Source: Phycisphaeraceae bacterium
GTDB lineage: Bacteria; Planctomycetota; Phycisphaerae; Phycisphaerales; UBA1924
DNA length: 64,000 nucleotides
Assembly (NCBI GenBank): GCA_007693965.1
Contig: RECQ01000057.1
Coordinates: 32,445 to 96,444, forward strand
Reading direction: 5' to 3'
Shown: in pieces, positions 11,931 through 20,291 of the stretch
Layout of the letters: every line of letters begins with the position of its first letter
Position numbering within the stretch: position 1 is the stretch's first letter
The notes under the pieces: model-generated
Told to the model about the DNA's origin: nothing
Seen by the model: only the letters and a program-made list of their open reading frames with translations
Databases searched by the model: none
Program-made: the position numbers and the translations under genes

Positions 11931-12219
11931 GAATGTCCTTACGATCGGAGGAGTGATCGTGTTCCGTGACGAGAGAGCGTCGTGAAAATTTCCCGTCCTG
12001 GGAGCTGGATGGGGCAAAGAGTGTAGCCACAAACACCCATCCGGCAAGTGGATTCTCCGTTTTCCATGCCTGATTGCAACAGAAAAACGTCCAGAAAAAT
12101 GGCAGTTTTTGCGCCTGCGAATCCGATGATCCACAAGTTGTGGTGTCTTTTCCGCCTTCGACTCACTCGAAGCTCGCTCCTCCGCCCCGTTGAACACCGG
12201 GGACTTCGGAACCCGCTCC
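11931..12219. promoter_or_regulatory. Divergent intergenic region with CCACAA-G-TTGTGG palindrome
   Basis: About 290 bp between two divergent genes, visibly more AT-rich than its neighbours (runs of A and T near 12045-12110). A perfect 6+1+6 palindrome, CCACAA-G-TTGTGG, lies at 12131-12143, about 75 bp before the HEAT-repeat gene; it could be an operator for a dimeric repressor (inference). No clear -35/-10 pair stands out and no RNA gene was seen. Confidence 0.4.
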
Positions 12220-14133
12220 ATGCCCGCTCTGGCCACTCGCATCCGATGGCTCCGCCGATTGCCCCGAGCATCGCGCATCGCCGCGCTCGACGCAGGGCTT
12301 CGCTTTGCGGATGAAACAGAGCGCGCTGCCCTCGCCGAGTCCCTCGTCGAAGAGCTGGTCCGCGCTGCTTCCATGCCCCTCTTCTTGGGCAGGCATCGAC
12401 GCGATTCCATTGACGCCGCCTGGGTTGCGCTCCTCCGCTCCTGGTCGCTGCTTGCCCCCCAGCTCCGCGCCATGGCCCTCGCCGCGATGGGCCGTGAATT
12501 GCCCCGCTGCTTCGAAACCGGACCCGCCGCCGCCGACACCGCCGTCCAGGTCGGCCTTGCCGCCGCGGCCGCCGAGGTCCGCTCTCCCGAGGCCATCCGG
12601 GCCGTCGGCGCCTTGCTCGCCCTTCCTTACGAAACCGTCGCCGAGGCCGCCGAAACCGCTCTCCTCGACATCACCCGTCAGGCCCACCGACTCGACCAGC
12701 CCGTGCTGGCGTGTCTCGACCGCGAGCTCGCCGCCGCCGCCCGCGGCTATGAGCAGCACCGGCGCCGTCGCGCCATGCAGGCCGTCGCCATCTTTGCCGA
12801 CCGTCCCGGCCCCGAGCTCGCCGCCTGGCTGGCCGAGGAAGACCATCCCGCCCACATGGCCCTCCGCGCCGTCGTCCGCCGGGCCGAGGGAGACGACGTC
12901 TCCGGCCGCTGCGTCCGACTCCTGGCCCGCCCCTCCGTTGCGCCGGCGGCGATGGATCGCCTCTCACGCCGTGATGGGGGGCCGGCCTGGTGGTCCTTCC
13001 TCGCTGAATCGCACCTGCTGCTCAACGCCGCCCGCCGTCGTCGCCTCCGCGCCGCCCCCAAGCCCGCACAGTTCTTGCCCGGTTGGCACGAGCTCTCTGC
13101 CCTCTCCGCCGCCGCCCGCCGCGGCCTGCCCGCCTGGGTGAGCACGCTCCCCCTCGCCGGCCCTGACAAGGCCGCCCGCCTCGTCCGTCTCCTCACCGAA
13201 TCAGACCCCGCCACCCGCTGGCTGGCGGTGGGAGCCCTGGCGAATGAGTCCCCCGTCGAGCCCGATGCCCGCGAAGCCCTGCTCGACTACGCATTCGACC
13301 GCGACCATCGCGTCGCCCGCCGCGCACTGATTTCACTTCTCCGAGAAGCGCCCTCCTTCGAAGCCCTGCGCAAGCTGCAGCGCTCGCCGCACGAGGATGT
13401 CCGCGCCATCGCGCAGCGCCGCCTCGATGACACGGACATGTGGAAGGCGCCCCAGGGCCGCTGGTCCTGCGCCGCCGTGGCCCATCGACGCCTCGCCTCC
13501 GATCGAGATGGCGTGGTGAGCGAGCTGCGCAACCGTGTTCGCAACGGCGACACATCTTCGCGTGTGAACGCCATCGAACTGGTCCGCCGCCTCCAGATCG
13601 CGCGCGAACTCGAACTCGAACTCCTCGCCGCCGCCGCTGCTGATGATCCACGCATCGTCGCCACCGCTGTTCGCGTGTTGGGATCGCTCGATGGCGATTC
13701 GGCGCAGTCCGCCCTCATTGCATGCGCTTCGCATGCGGACGCCCGCGTCCGCGCCAACGCCGTGGAGACGCTCGGCGCATCGAATGCTCCCAGCGCCAGC
13801 GTGATCGAAGCGATGGGCGACGCCGATCCGCGCACCAGCGCCAACGCCATCCGCGCCCGCATGCTCGCCGGTGATTCCATCGCCGAAACGAAACTGGTCG
13901 ACCTGCTCCGGGACGACGACCCCCGCCGCCGCATCTCCGGCCTCTGGGTCGCCGAACGACTCACGCCGGAAAGTCTCGCCGAGCGCGTGGCCCACCTGGC
14001 CCGCGACGATGACGATGAACACGTCCGCCGCCGCGCCCAGCGCTGCGCCCGGCGCATGCTCGCCAACATGCGCACAAGCTGGACCCGCTCCGCCACCCTC
14101 GGCGAACGTGCAGAGGAGGCATCGTGGGCATGA
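12220..14133 (+). CDS. HEAT-repeat protein
   Basis: 637 residues from ATG 12220 (MPALATRIRWLRRL). A TTG at 12190 is an alternative start. The sequence is almost wholly helical, with repeating ~30-residue units whose second helices end in D-x-x-V-R-x-x-A-like patterns (ESDPATRWLAVGALA, SHADARVRANAVETLGA, DRDHRVARRALISLLRE, DEHVRRRAQRCARRML). This is the pattern of HEAT or PBS-lyase-like repeats and implies a protein-binding scaffold. There is no signal peptide or transmembrane segment. It is translationally coupled to the next gene, a small membrane protein, whose start lies inside this gene's 3' end. The partner and cellular role are unknown. Confidence 0.8.
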   Translation: MPALATRIRWLRRLPRASRIAALDAGLRFADETERAALAESLVEELVRAASMPLFLGRHRRDSIDAAWVALLRSWSLLAPQLRAMALAAMGRELPRCFETGPAAADTAVQVGLAAAAAEVRSPEAIRAVGALLALPYETVAEAAETALLDITRQAHRLDQPVLACLDRELAAAARGYEQHRRRRAMQAVAIFADRPGPELAAWLAEEDHPAHMALRAVVRRAEGDDVSGRCVRLLARPSVAPAAMDRLSRRDGGPAWWSFLAESHLLLNAARRRRLRAAPKPAQFLPGWHELSALSAAARRGLPAWVSTLPLAGPDKAARLVRLLTESDPATRWLAVGALANESPVEPDAREALLDYAFDRDHRVARRALISLLREAPSFEALRKLQRSPHEDVRAIAQRRLDDTDMWKAPQGRWSCAAVAHRRLASDRDGVVSELRNRVRNGDTSSRVNAIELVRRLQIARELELELLAAAAADDPRIVATAVRVLGSLDGDSAQSALIACASHADARVRANAVETLGASNAPSASVIEAMGDADPRTSANAIRARMLAGDSIAETKLVDLLRDDDPRRRISGLWVAERLTPESLAERVAHLARDDDDEHVRRRAQRCARRMLANMRTSWTRSATLGERAEEASWA

Positions 14134-14567
14134 ACACATTCTTCCACATCTTCAACACCTTCGGCGCTTCTGCGCCAGCGCCCGTCTGGCTCATCATTGA
14201 AGATCCGCAAGCCGCCACCGGAGCGACATCGGGTGGTTGGTCGTTCATCACCCTCACGCTCACACTGCTGGTCCTCTGCCTGCTCGCCGCCAGCGTCCTG
14301 ATGACCGTGCGACGACGCCTCGGCCGACCACTGATCAGGCCCGAAGAACTCGCATTCCAGGCCCTCTCGCGCCGTCTTTGCATCGGCCGCCGCGGCCGTC
14401 GCCAGGTGCGCACACTCGCCGCACTGATCGACGATGCTCCGCCCGTCGCACTCCTGCTCAGTGAACGCGCCTGCCGCATGGCCCTCAACCGCGCGCCTGT
14501 CGCAGGTGTGGAGGTCGATGCGCTCCTGATCGCCCGCCTGGAGCAGCGCATCTTCAGCGCCCGCTGA
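14130..14567 (+). CDS. Small single-pass membrane protein
   Basis: 145 residues from ATG 14130; a GTG at 14124 is also possible. A strong AGAGGAGG ribosome-binding site lies about 10 nt before the ATG, inside the end of the HEAT-repeat gene. One clear membrane helix, FITLTLTLLVLCLLAASVLM, at about residues 45-66 is followed by a basic cytoplasmic tail with Arg-rich helices (RRLCIGRRGRRQVRTLAAL). There is no known domain. The overlap suggests it works with the HEAT protein, perhaps anchoring it to the membrane (inference). Confidence 0.7.
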   Translation: MNTFFHIFNTFGASAPAPVWLIIEDPQAATGATSGGWSFITLTLTLLVLCLLAASVLMTVRRRLGRPLIRPEELAFQALSRRLCIGRRGRRQVRTLAALIDDAPPVALLLSERACRMALNRAPVAGVEVDALLIARLEQRIFSAR

Positions 14568-14605
14568 ATCGCATCGCGAACCAGCTCGAGCCGCTTCAGC
14601 CGCCA

Positions 14606-15418
14606 TCAATCCATCGGCGGCGCCGATCCACGAAACGCCAGAGGCCACTCGCCCCGAAGCCGGCGCGCGATGTCGATCAGAATCCGCCCGTCCATCGCGA
14701 TCGTCGCATGGCTCAGGAACGCCGGTCCATCGACCCAGATCGGCTCACAGTCCGGCGGCGCCGCCCGGCTCGCCCCGACCGTCCAGTCGCGCGTCCGCGC
14801 ATAGGGAATGATCTCATACTCCGAACTCGGCAGCGCTTCATCCAGGGCGCGCAGCAAAAGCGAATCCCGCTTCATGTCGGACGCGGCCGAATCCAGCGCC
14901 AGCAGGTCCGCCAGCGCCGCCCCTCTGTGCGGCGTCGCCATTGTGAAGAGCCGCCGGATCCGCAGCCGCTTCCGCCCCTCCTCACCCTCGGCGAACGCCT
15001 CCGTCGCCCCCAGCCGCGCCACCAGCCCGCCCATCGACACCGCCACCACATCAACCTCCGTCGTCCACTCCGGATCCGATGAAGGCCAACGCGCCTCCAC
15101 GGCGTCGATCGTGCGCCGCGTCGCCTCGTGAATGTTCGACACCCAGAAATACGACACCGGAAGAAAATCATCCCCGCGCCGGCTCGTCATACGCTGCAGC
15201 CGCGCTGCAATTCTCGATGGCTGTCGCATCGCCGACCGGTATCCCGCCAGCACCACCACCGGCCGCTCCAGGCCAACCCGGCTCTCCCGCATCCGTTCCT
15301 CCTCCGCGCTGACAATCTCCCGCTCGGCCGGAAAGAGTGAGTTGGGAATCGACGCCGCGCATCCGCCAGTTCCCAGCGTCGCCAGCAGCATCAGGATGAT
15401 GATGAGATTGCGGTGCAT
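14606..15418 (-). CDS. Lipase/esterase-like alpha/beta-hydrolase lipoprotein
   Basis: 270 residues. The start MHRNLIIILMLLATLGTGGC gives a signal peptide with a lipobox Cys at residue 20, so it should be a lipoprotein. Next come a strand VVVLAGYRS, then VDVVAVSMGGLVAR, which is the nucleophile elbow (Ser in AVSMGG, with Val in place of the usual His/Gly before it), LFTMATPHRGA (typical of lipases and PGAP1-like hydrolases), and a late His in FLSHATIAMD that could complete the triad. The upstream extension of the frame is a shadow and was excluded. The likely role is hydrolysis of an ester outside the cytoplasm; the substrate is unknown. It is divergent from shikimate kinase. Confidence 0.75.
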   Translation of the reverse strand: MHRNLIIILMLLATLGTGGCAASIPNSLFPAEREIVSAEEERMRESRVGLERPVVVLAGYRSAMRQPSRIAARLQRMTSRRGDDFLPVSYFWVSNIHEATRRTIDAVEARWPSSDPEWTTEVDVVAVSMGGLVARLGATEAFAEGEEGRKRLRIRRLFTMATPHRGAALADLLALDSAASDMKRDSLLLRALDEALPSSEYEIIPYARTRDWTVGASRAAPPDCEPIWVDGPAFLSHATIAMDGRILIDIARRLRGEWPLAFRGSAPPMD

Positions 15419-15596
15419 TGTGTCAGCGTCCGAGCGCGACAGGCCCGGCCAGGCCCTCGCCGTGAATCGCTCAAACAGTATGCGCCCGAACCGGACACGC
15501 CCGCAACGACCGTTCCGCGCCCGCGTGGATACCCTGAGACAACGCGGGCCACCCTGCTGGCGCTCTGTGTCCGATATCACCCGAGAGGCCGTCCTC

Positions 15597-16133
15597 ATGA
15601 ACATCCTCCTCATCGGCCTCCGCGGCGCCGGAAAAACCACGGTCGGTCGTGAAGTCGCCAGACGCCGCGCCATCTCCTTCATCGACCTCGATGACGAAGC
15701 CCTGAAACGCCTTGGGGCGAAATCCGTCGCCGAAGCCTGGGCCGAACACGGCCGCGTCGCCTTCCGCCGCGCCGAAGCCGCAGCCCTACTCGAAGCCCTC
15801 GAAAACGACAACCAGGTCATCGCCCTCGGCGGCGGCGCCCCCACGGCCCCCGGCGCCGCCGAAACAATGAAACGCGCCCGCGAAGAGGGAAACGCCAAAA
15901 TCATCTACCTGCGCCCGCCCGTCGAGGCACTGCAGCAGCGCATGCGATCGTCAACGAAGGACGCCGACCCCAATCGCCCCAGCCTCACCGGCGCCGACCC
16001 CGTCGAAGAAATGGCCCAGGTCTTCGCCGAGCGCGATCCCCTGTATCGCGAACTGGCGGATCTCATCATCGAAGGCGCCGACACCGTCGAAGACGCAGCG
16101 GAGCGCGCAGAAAAACTCTTCACGAATTCCTGA
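15597..16133 (+). CDS. aroK: Shikimate kinase
   Basis: 178 residues, typical of AroK/AroL. It phosphorylates shikimate in the chorismate pathway. The Walker A motif is GLRGAGKTTVG near residues 7-17, the substrate Asp is in FIDLDDE, and the shikimate-binding GGG is in VIALGGGAP. The lid region has RPSLTG, and ERDPLYRELAD is the conserved C-terminal helix. I chose ATG 15597 because the Walker loop must begin within ten residues; sequence upstream in frame is not AroK-like. No other aro gene is adjacent. Confidence 0.92.
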   Translation: MNILLIGLRGAGKTTVGREVARRRAISFIDLDDEALKRLGAKSVAEAWAEHGRVAFRRAEAAALLEALENDNQVIALGGGAPTAPGAAETMKRAREEGNAKIIYLRPPVEALQQRMRSSTKDADPNRPSLTGADPVEEMAQVFAERDPLYRELADLIIEGADTVEDAAERAEKLFTNS

Positions 16134-16170
16134 AAGAGTCACATCTCCGCACGAATCTCGCAGCAGTCGC

Positions 16171-16560
16171 TCACGCCGCCTGCGCAAACCACCCGTTGAA
16201 GAGCTTCGTCTTCAGCAGCTCCTCATCGCCGGTCCGCGCGAAACGGCTGAACACCGCCGCCATCCGCACCGGCCCCGGCTCGTCCTCATCCTCCAACCAC
16301 ACCACGTTCGCGAAGACGAAGACCGCCCGCCGCTCCGTCGTCCCCGCCACCGCGGCGTGCGGCGGCTCGATCTGCATCGCCACCGGCGTCCCCGGCTCGA
16401 TCCCCCGATCCAGCTCAAATCGCACGCCGCCGACACTGATGTCATACGCGTGCCCCTCCCACAGGAATTCGTCACTGTCCAGGGGGCGAACCTTCACCGC
16501 CCAGTACATGGCCGGAAGCGAATAGCGCGTGTGAAGCCGACGATCGATGTTGCTCTGCAT
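16171..16560 (-). CDS. PilZ domain protein (cyclic-di-GMP receptor candidate)
   Basis: 129 residues from ATG 16560. The PilZ signature is present: RRLHTRYSLPA (RxxxR-type) near the N terminus and DISVGGVRFEL (D/NxSxxG) about 30 residues later, followed by strands VAMQIEP and AVFVFANVVWLE. The R..R and D-x-S-x-x-G residues are those that contact c-di-GMP in the family. It is a stand-alone single-domain protein with no attached output domain. Upstream lies the C/A-biased 314-bp gap before ispG, which is divergent. The target process is unknown. Confidence 0.85.
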   Translation of the reverse strand: MQSNIDRRLHTRYSLPAMYWAVKVRPLDSDEFLWEGHAYDISVGGVRFELDRGIEPGTPVAMQIEPPHAAVAGTTERRAVFVFANVVWLEDEDEPGPVRMAAVFSRFARTGDEELLKTKLFNGWFAQAA

Positions 16561-16874
16561 CTTTAAGATCTCCAACAGGGTGTCGCAGGGCGCCGGCGCA
16601 AACCGGCCCCGCCCACGGGATATCGGTCGCCCGCCGACGCACCTTGAAGAGGGATGCCGAACCCACCCCACACCCCAGACCCAAAGACCAAGCCTCCGAA
16701 ACCAAGGCAAACCCCACAGCCCACCCTGAAAACCACCACCAACCCCCGAGAGACGCCGAGGCTGAGTCCCCGAAGCCTCGGTCCCCCGACCAACCGACCA
16801 ACCAACCTCGCCCCCCGATCCGAACCCGCCCCAACCCCGGCATCGCCCCCGCCCCATCCGTACAATCACCGCAT
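16561..16874. other. 314-bp intergenic region with strong strand asymmetry and one hairpin
   Basis: No gene is supported here. From about 16655 to 16870 the plus strand is very poor in G and T and rich in C and A. One perfect inverted repeat, CCGAGGCT/AGCCTCGG, with a 10-nt loop lies at about 16756-16781. The ispG promoter must lie here or within 16561-16650, but no convincing -35/-10 pair is visible. Confidence 0.4.
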
Positions 16875-18170
16875 ATGAACCCCAGACGCCCCACAAGACA
16901 GGTCGCCATCGGCGACGACCGCACCGGCATCATCCGCATCGGTGGAGGCCTCCCCGACGCCTCCGGCGCCCCCACCGAGCCCGCCCCCGTCGTCGTCCAG
17001 ACCATGACCGCCGGCTACACCCACGATGTCGATCGCTGCGTCGCCGAGATCAACAAGCTCGCCGCCGCCGGCGCCGATGTCGTCCGCGTCGCCGTCCCCG
17101 AGAAGAAGGACACCGAATCTCTCCCCGAGATCATCAACCAGACCACCGTCCCCATCGTGGCCGATGTCCACTTCCACTTCAAACGCGCCCTCGAAGCCGT
17201 CGAGGCCGGCGTTCATAAGATCCGCCTCAACCCCGGCAACATCTCCGACCGCGATCAGGTCAACGCCGTCATCGACGCCTGCAAGGAGCGCAAGCTCCCC
17301 ATCCGCATCGGCGTCAACGAGGGCTCGATCATCGAGCGCAAGGACAAGCAGCGCCGCAAGGAAGAGCTCGGCAAATACTTCGCCGGCCACAAGCAGGGCC
17401 ACCTGATGGCCCTCATGATCGCCAAGCTCGAGGAATACCTCGACATCTTCCACGAGCGCGATTTCCATGACATCGTCATCAGCGCCAAAAGCATGGACGC
17501 CGCCTTCACCATCGATGTCTACACCGAAATCGCCGAACGCTTCGACTATCCCCTCCACCTCGGCGTCACCCACGCCGGCACCAAAGAAACCGGCTGCATC
17601 CGCTCCGTCGTCGCCCTCGGATCCCTCCTCAGCCGCGGCGTCGGCGACACCATCCGCATCAGCTACGCCAGCGACCCCGTCTACGAAGTCGAAGACGGCC
17701 TCGAACTCCTGTGGTCCCTCGGCCTCCGCGAACGCAAAGGCATCGACCTCATCGCCTGCCCCACCTGCGGCCGCATCCAGGTCGACCTCTTCACACTCGT
17801 CCAGGACGTGCGCAAGAAACTCGCCACCGACATCCACCTGCCCATGAAAGTCGCCGTCATGGGCTGCGTGGTCAACGGCCCCGGCGAAGCCGAAGGCGCC
17901 GACGTCGCCGTCTTCGCCGGCGACCGCCGCGGCATCATCTACGTCCAGGGCGAAAAAGTCGCCAACATCCCCGAAGCCGAAATCCTCGAACGCCTCCACG
18001 CCGAGTGCGTCGAGTTCCAGAACCGCGTCCTCCGCGGCGAGGCGAAACTCGGCGAAAAGAAGGTCGAAATCGTCCCGCCCGACCCGATCGGTGAGCTGGG
18101 CTCAGGCTTTGAGAAGATCGCCGCGGGGAATGTGGAGAAGGTGGCGGAGCTGACGGTGCGGGGGAGGTAG
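16875..18170 (+). CDS. ispG: 4-hydroxy-3-methylbut-2-en-1-yl diphosphate synthase
   Basis: 431 residues. IspG (GcpE) reduces MEcPP to HMBPP in the MEP isoprenoid pathway using a [4Fe-4S] cluster. The N-terminal TIM barrel includes PVVVQTMTAGYTHDVD, VPIVADVHFHFKRALEA and HKIRLNPGNI. The C-terminal ferredoxin-reductase-like part carries cluster Cys in ACPTCGR and VMGCVVNGPGEA, followed by the ligand Glu region. I chose ATG 16875 because upstream in-frame sequence is Pro/Arg low-complexity. The length is at the longer end for bacterial IspG but without the plant-type inserted domain. It is divergent from the PilZ gene. Confidence 0.95.
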   Translation: MNPRRPTRQVAIGDDRTGIIRIGGGLPDASGAPTEPAPVVVQTMTAGYTHDVDRCVAEINKLAAAGADVVRVAVPEKKDTESLPEIINQTTVPIVADVHFHFKRALEAVEAGVHKIRLNPGNISDRDQVNAVIDACKERKLPIRIGVNEGSIIERKDKQRRKEELGKYFAGHKQGHLMALMIAKLEEYLDIFHERDFHDIVISAKSMDAAFTIDVYTEIAERFDYPLHLGVTHAGTKETGCIRSVVALGSLLSRGVGDTIRISYASDPVYEVEDGLELLWSLGLRERKGIDLIACPTCGRIQVDLFTLVQDVRKKLATDIHLPMKVAVMGCVVNGPGEAEGADVAVFAGDRRGIIYVQGEKVANIPEAEILERLHAECVEFQNRVLRGEAKLGEKKVEIVPPDPIGELGSGFEKIAAGNVEKVAELTVRGR

Positions 18171-18397
18171 TTATGGATGATGCAAAGTCCATTATCTGTA
18201 TGGAAGAGTTGGCTACTGAACTCTCGAGCGAGACATAAGGCGGCGAAGGAGGAATCGCTTGTGCAACCAGAAGAAAGCTATTCTCCTGGTAGCGCGCCAG
18301 ACTAAGTAGTAGCCGGCTTGCCGTTTCGCATTCCCGCAGGATATTAGGACTGGTCCGGCAACAAGTGTTGAGAGAGTAGAGGCAGCAGGAGACTCGC

Positions 18398-19183
18398 GTG
18401 GAACGTCTAAATTGTATAGTGACTATGACGATTATTGTGGCTGTGGTTGCCATCCACCTTTCTGCATGCGGCGATTCGCAAAACAATGACCCTCCGCAGT
18501 CTGCAAATTACTCCTCTCAAGCGCAAAGATTACCTTGGGCTCAACACGAAGTCCCTTTGCCCACTTATAGTGTTATTGATCGAAATTATTACGACACTCC
18601 GGCCAAGACAGGAATGCAACTATCTGCCGTTGTGAGGGGCGCAATCACCGAAGATGGCCTCAAGCGGCTTCTCCACAATATGTACAGTGAAATGGAAGCG
18701 ACAAGAAACTTCAGCTTCCATGGTGGCAAGTCAACTCTTGTTTTTATTTATTTATATAGCTCCAGAGAGCATTTCGATTCCGGCATGGGGCAGTGGATTG
18801 CGAGGCTGAGCAAGGTCGGCGCAAACTCTCAAATTGATATCGAGTTAAAGGCTGAAGCTATCTCAGGCCTCAATGCGGAAGCAGAAGTCAGGCATGGCCT
18901 GTCTGCGTCCATACGTAAAGAAATATTCAAGGCAACGGTTGTCGCTGAGGATCGTGCCCGTGCCGAGGCAGAGCAAATGCATCCGCTTCCAGATCTTAGC
19001 AAGCCTTCCTATTCTCCAGAAGTCATGCAGTCACAGTTCATGAAGCAGGCGGACGCATTTCACGCTCTACATGAGAAATATAAATCAGAAGTTGCCGAGA
19101 AATATGACATTTCGGAAGAGCAGTTGCGAGATATCTTGATCGAAGCCATCAAGAACAACTGGCCAATGCCGGCGCACCCCTAA
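18398..19183 (+). CDS. Orphan lipoprotein, low-GC
   Basis: 261 residues from GTG 18398, preceded by AGGAG at a spacing of 6 nt. The N terminus MERLNCIVTMTIIVAVVAIH leads to a lipobox, HLSAC, so it should be a lipoprotein. The mature part is helical and polar, with a strand-like core STLVFIYLYSSREHFDSGMG that could be a small alpha/beta domain, and a C-terminal helical region rich in Glu and Lys. Base composition is about 48% GC against 65-70% around it, and codon use includes many A/T-ending codons, so recent transfer is likely. No family was recognised. The 227 bp before it are equally AT-rich and contain only a 21-codon frame starting at about 18174. Confidence 0.7.
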   Translation: MERLNCIVTMTIIVAVVAIHLSACGDSQNNDPPQSANYSSQAQRLPWAQHEVPLPTYSVIDRNYYDTPAKTGMQLSAVVRGAITEDGLKRLLHNMYSEMEATRNFSFHGGKSTLVFIYLYSSREHFDSGMGQWIARLSKVGANSQIDIELKAEAISGLNAEAEVRHGLSASIRKEIFKATVVAEDRARAEAEQMHPLPDLSKPSYSPEVMQSQFMKQADAFHALHEKYKSEVAEKYDISEEQLRDILIEAIKNNWPMPAHP

Positions 19184-19238
19184 TCTAGCAGTGTGATCGG
19201 GCGGCTGACCCAACCCGACGTGAGAGACCGAGCTGCAG

Positions 19239-19360
19239 GTGCCACGCCCAGCGAGGTCTTCCGAGTCGGGCGTGCGAACGGGGACAGCGTAGCGAGTCGA
19301 CGTGTGCGCACACGAAGCAAGGGGTCGAGCTTCGTCGGAAGGCTCGGCGCGTCCCGCGCG
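19239..19360 (+). repeat. Family-A palindromic repeat, copy A1
   Basis: About 120 bp, nearly identical in sequence and orientation to 19890-20012. Its core is a hairpin with arms CACGCCC and GGGCGTG around a central segment (GCGAGGTCTTCCGAGTC). A related inverted segment follows to about 19395, ending GTGCCACC. Together with the second copy it brackets the small gene at 19424. Confidence 0.85.
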
Positions 19361-19423
19361 AATCCACGCCCGACTCCCTCCGGTCGCTGACGTGCCACCA
19401 TCTTGGATCATATCCTGAACACC

Positions 19424-19816
19424 ATGGGCAAAAAATGTCGATCTTGCGGCTATGATCTGCAAGGGCACCGCGCTGACAGCGTGTGCCCTGAGTGCGGCGA
19501 CTCAACTCGTGCCGGTACATGTCGCCGCTCAATCGTCTCGATCGCTAGAAAACATATTATTACTGCTAGTTATGTGCTCATATTCGCCATAGCCAATGCA
19601 GTGGCAGTCGACTTCGCCATCTGGCCAGGCAGGTTGAGTTACTGGTACGAATTGTTGTTGCTGGCGCCGATTGTGTATATAATTGTCATGATACTGATGC
19701 TCAGGTATGTGTTCGGGTGTGCCAGCCGTTCCGTCGCGGTGGCTGCGGCGCTGTGCATCATGATTTCGATGATTAATATTGGTGTGTTCTTCTATCTAGT
19801 GTCGTACCTATGGTAG
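19424..19816 (+). CDS. Zinc-ribbon membrane protein
   Basis: 130 residues from ATG 19424 (MGKKCRSCGYDLQGH); a TTG at 19403 is a weaker alternative. The N terminus is a zinc ribbon, CRSCGYDLQG...VCPECG, followed by three membrane helices (ASYVLIFAIANAVAVDFAI, ELLLLAPIVYIIVMILML, AVAAALCIMISMINIGVFF). The same ribbon occurs in the 4691-5881 and 37412-38152 proteins. GC content is far below the surroundings. The gene is bracketed by direct repeats A1 and A2, so it looks like a mobile or cassette-borne gene. The function is unknown. Confidence 0.7.
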   Translation: MGKKCRSCGYDLQGHRADSVCPECGDSTRAGTCRRSIVSIARKHIITASYVLIFAIANAVAVDFAIWPGRLSYWYELLLLAPIVYIIVMILMLRYVFGCASRSVAVAAALCIMISMINIGVFFYLVSYLW

Positions 19817-19889
19817 TGCTGGGCGTGTGGCTCGGTCCCATGCGTGAACCGGGCGCTGCGGCGTGTGGCCCGGCCCAGTGTGTGAAATC

Positions 19890-20012
19890 GGGTGCCACGC
19901 CCAGCGAGGTCTTCCGAGTCGGGCGTGCGAACGGGGACAGCGTACAGCGTCGACATGTGCGCACGAAGGAAGGGTCGAGCACCGTCGGAATGCTCGGCGC
20001 GTCCCGTGCGAA
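19890..20012 (+). repeat. Family-A palindromic repeat, copy A2
   Basis: Direct copy of the 19239-19360 repeat in the same orientation about 650 bp downstream, with identity broken only by scattered substitutions. It shares the GGTGCCACGCCCAGCGAGG core, the GGGCGTGCGAACGGGGACAG segment and the CGGCGCGTCCC segment. The lead-in from 19862 (GGCCCGGCCCAGTGTGTGAA) matches the reverse complement of the tail of copies A3-A5. No gene is supported in 19817-20291. Confidence 0.85.
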
Positions 20013-20056
20013 TCGCCCCCCGGGGCCACTTCCTGCACACGCGCCAATGCGCATAA

Positions 20057-20082
20057 GTCCCATCCGTCCCATCAGTCCCATC
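20057..20082. repeat. Short tandem GTCCCATC repeat
   Basis: Three tandem units of GTCCCATC separated by two bases (CC/CG or AG). The same unit is repeated four times at 21066-21098 inside the end of the next gene, and in both orientations at 30582-30641. It is a dispersed simple repeat, not a CRISPR. Confidence 0.7.
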
Positions 20083-20291
20083 TCCCGAACACACTGAGGG
20101 TCCCGGCAGACGGCCCGACTCCCTTGTGTGCGATCCGGCCCCCAATCACCACCCCCCGTGCGCAATCTCCCCGCACAACCACCGGGCGCGCGCAACATCA
20201 CGCACATCCCCAAAAAACCCCTTCCCCAATCCATCCCGCATGGCAAGATCGCTCCTCGAGATCGCCACACCGATCCCGCCAGAGATCTGCC

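Noticed and set aside
16866..17999. 377-residue minus-strand frame across ispG
   Set aside because: Its product is a repetitive Asp/Gly/Val/Ala-rich sequence with no domain, the typical antisense shadow of a GC-rich gene.
18174..18239. 21-codon frame after ispG
   Set aside because: It is too short, lacks a ribosome-binding site of note and has no partner; noted only as a possible remnant.
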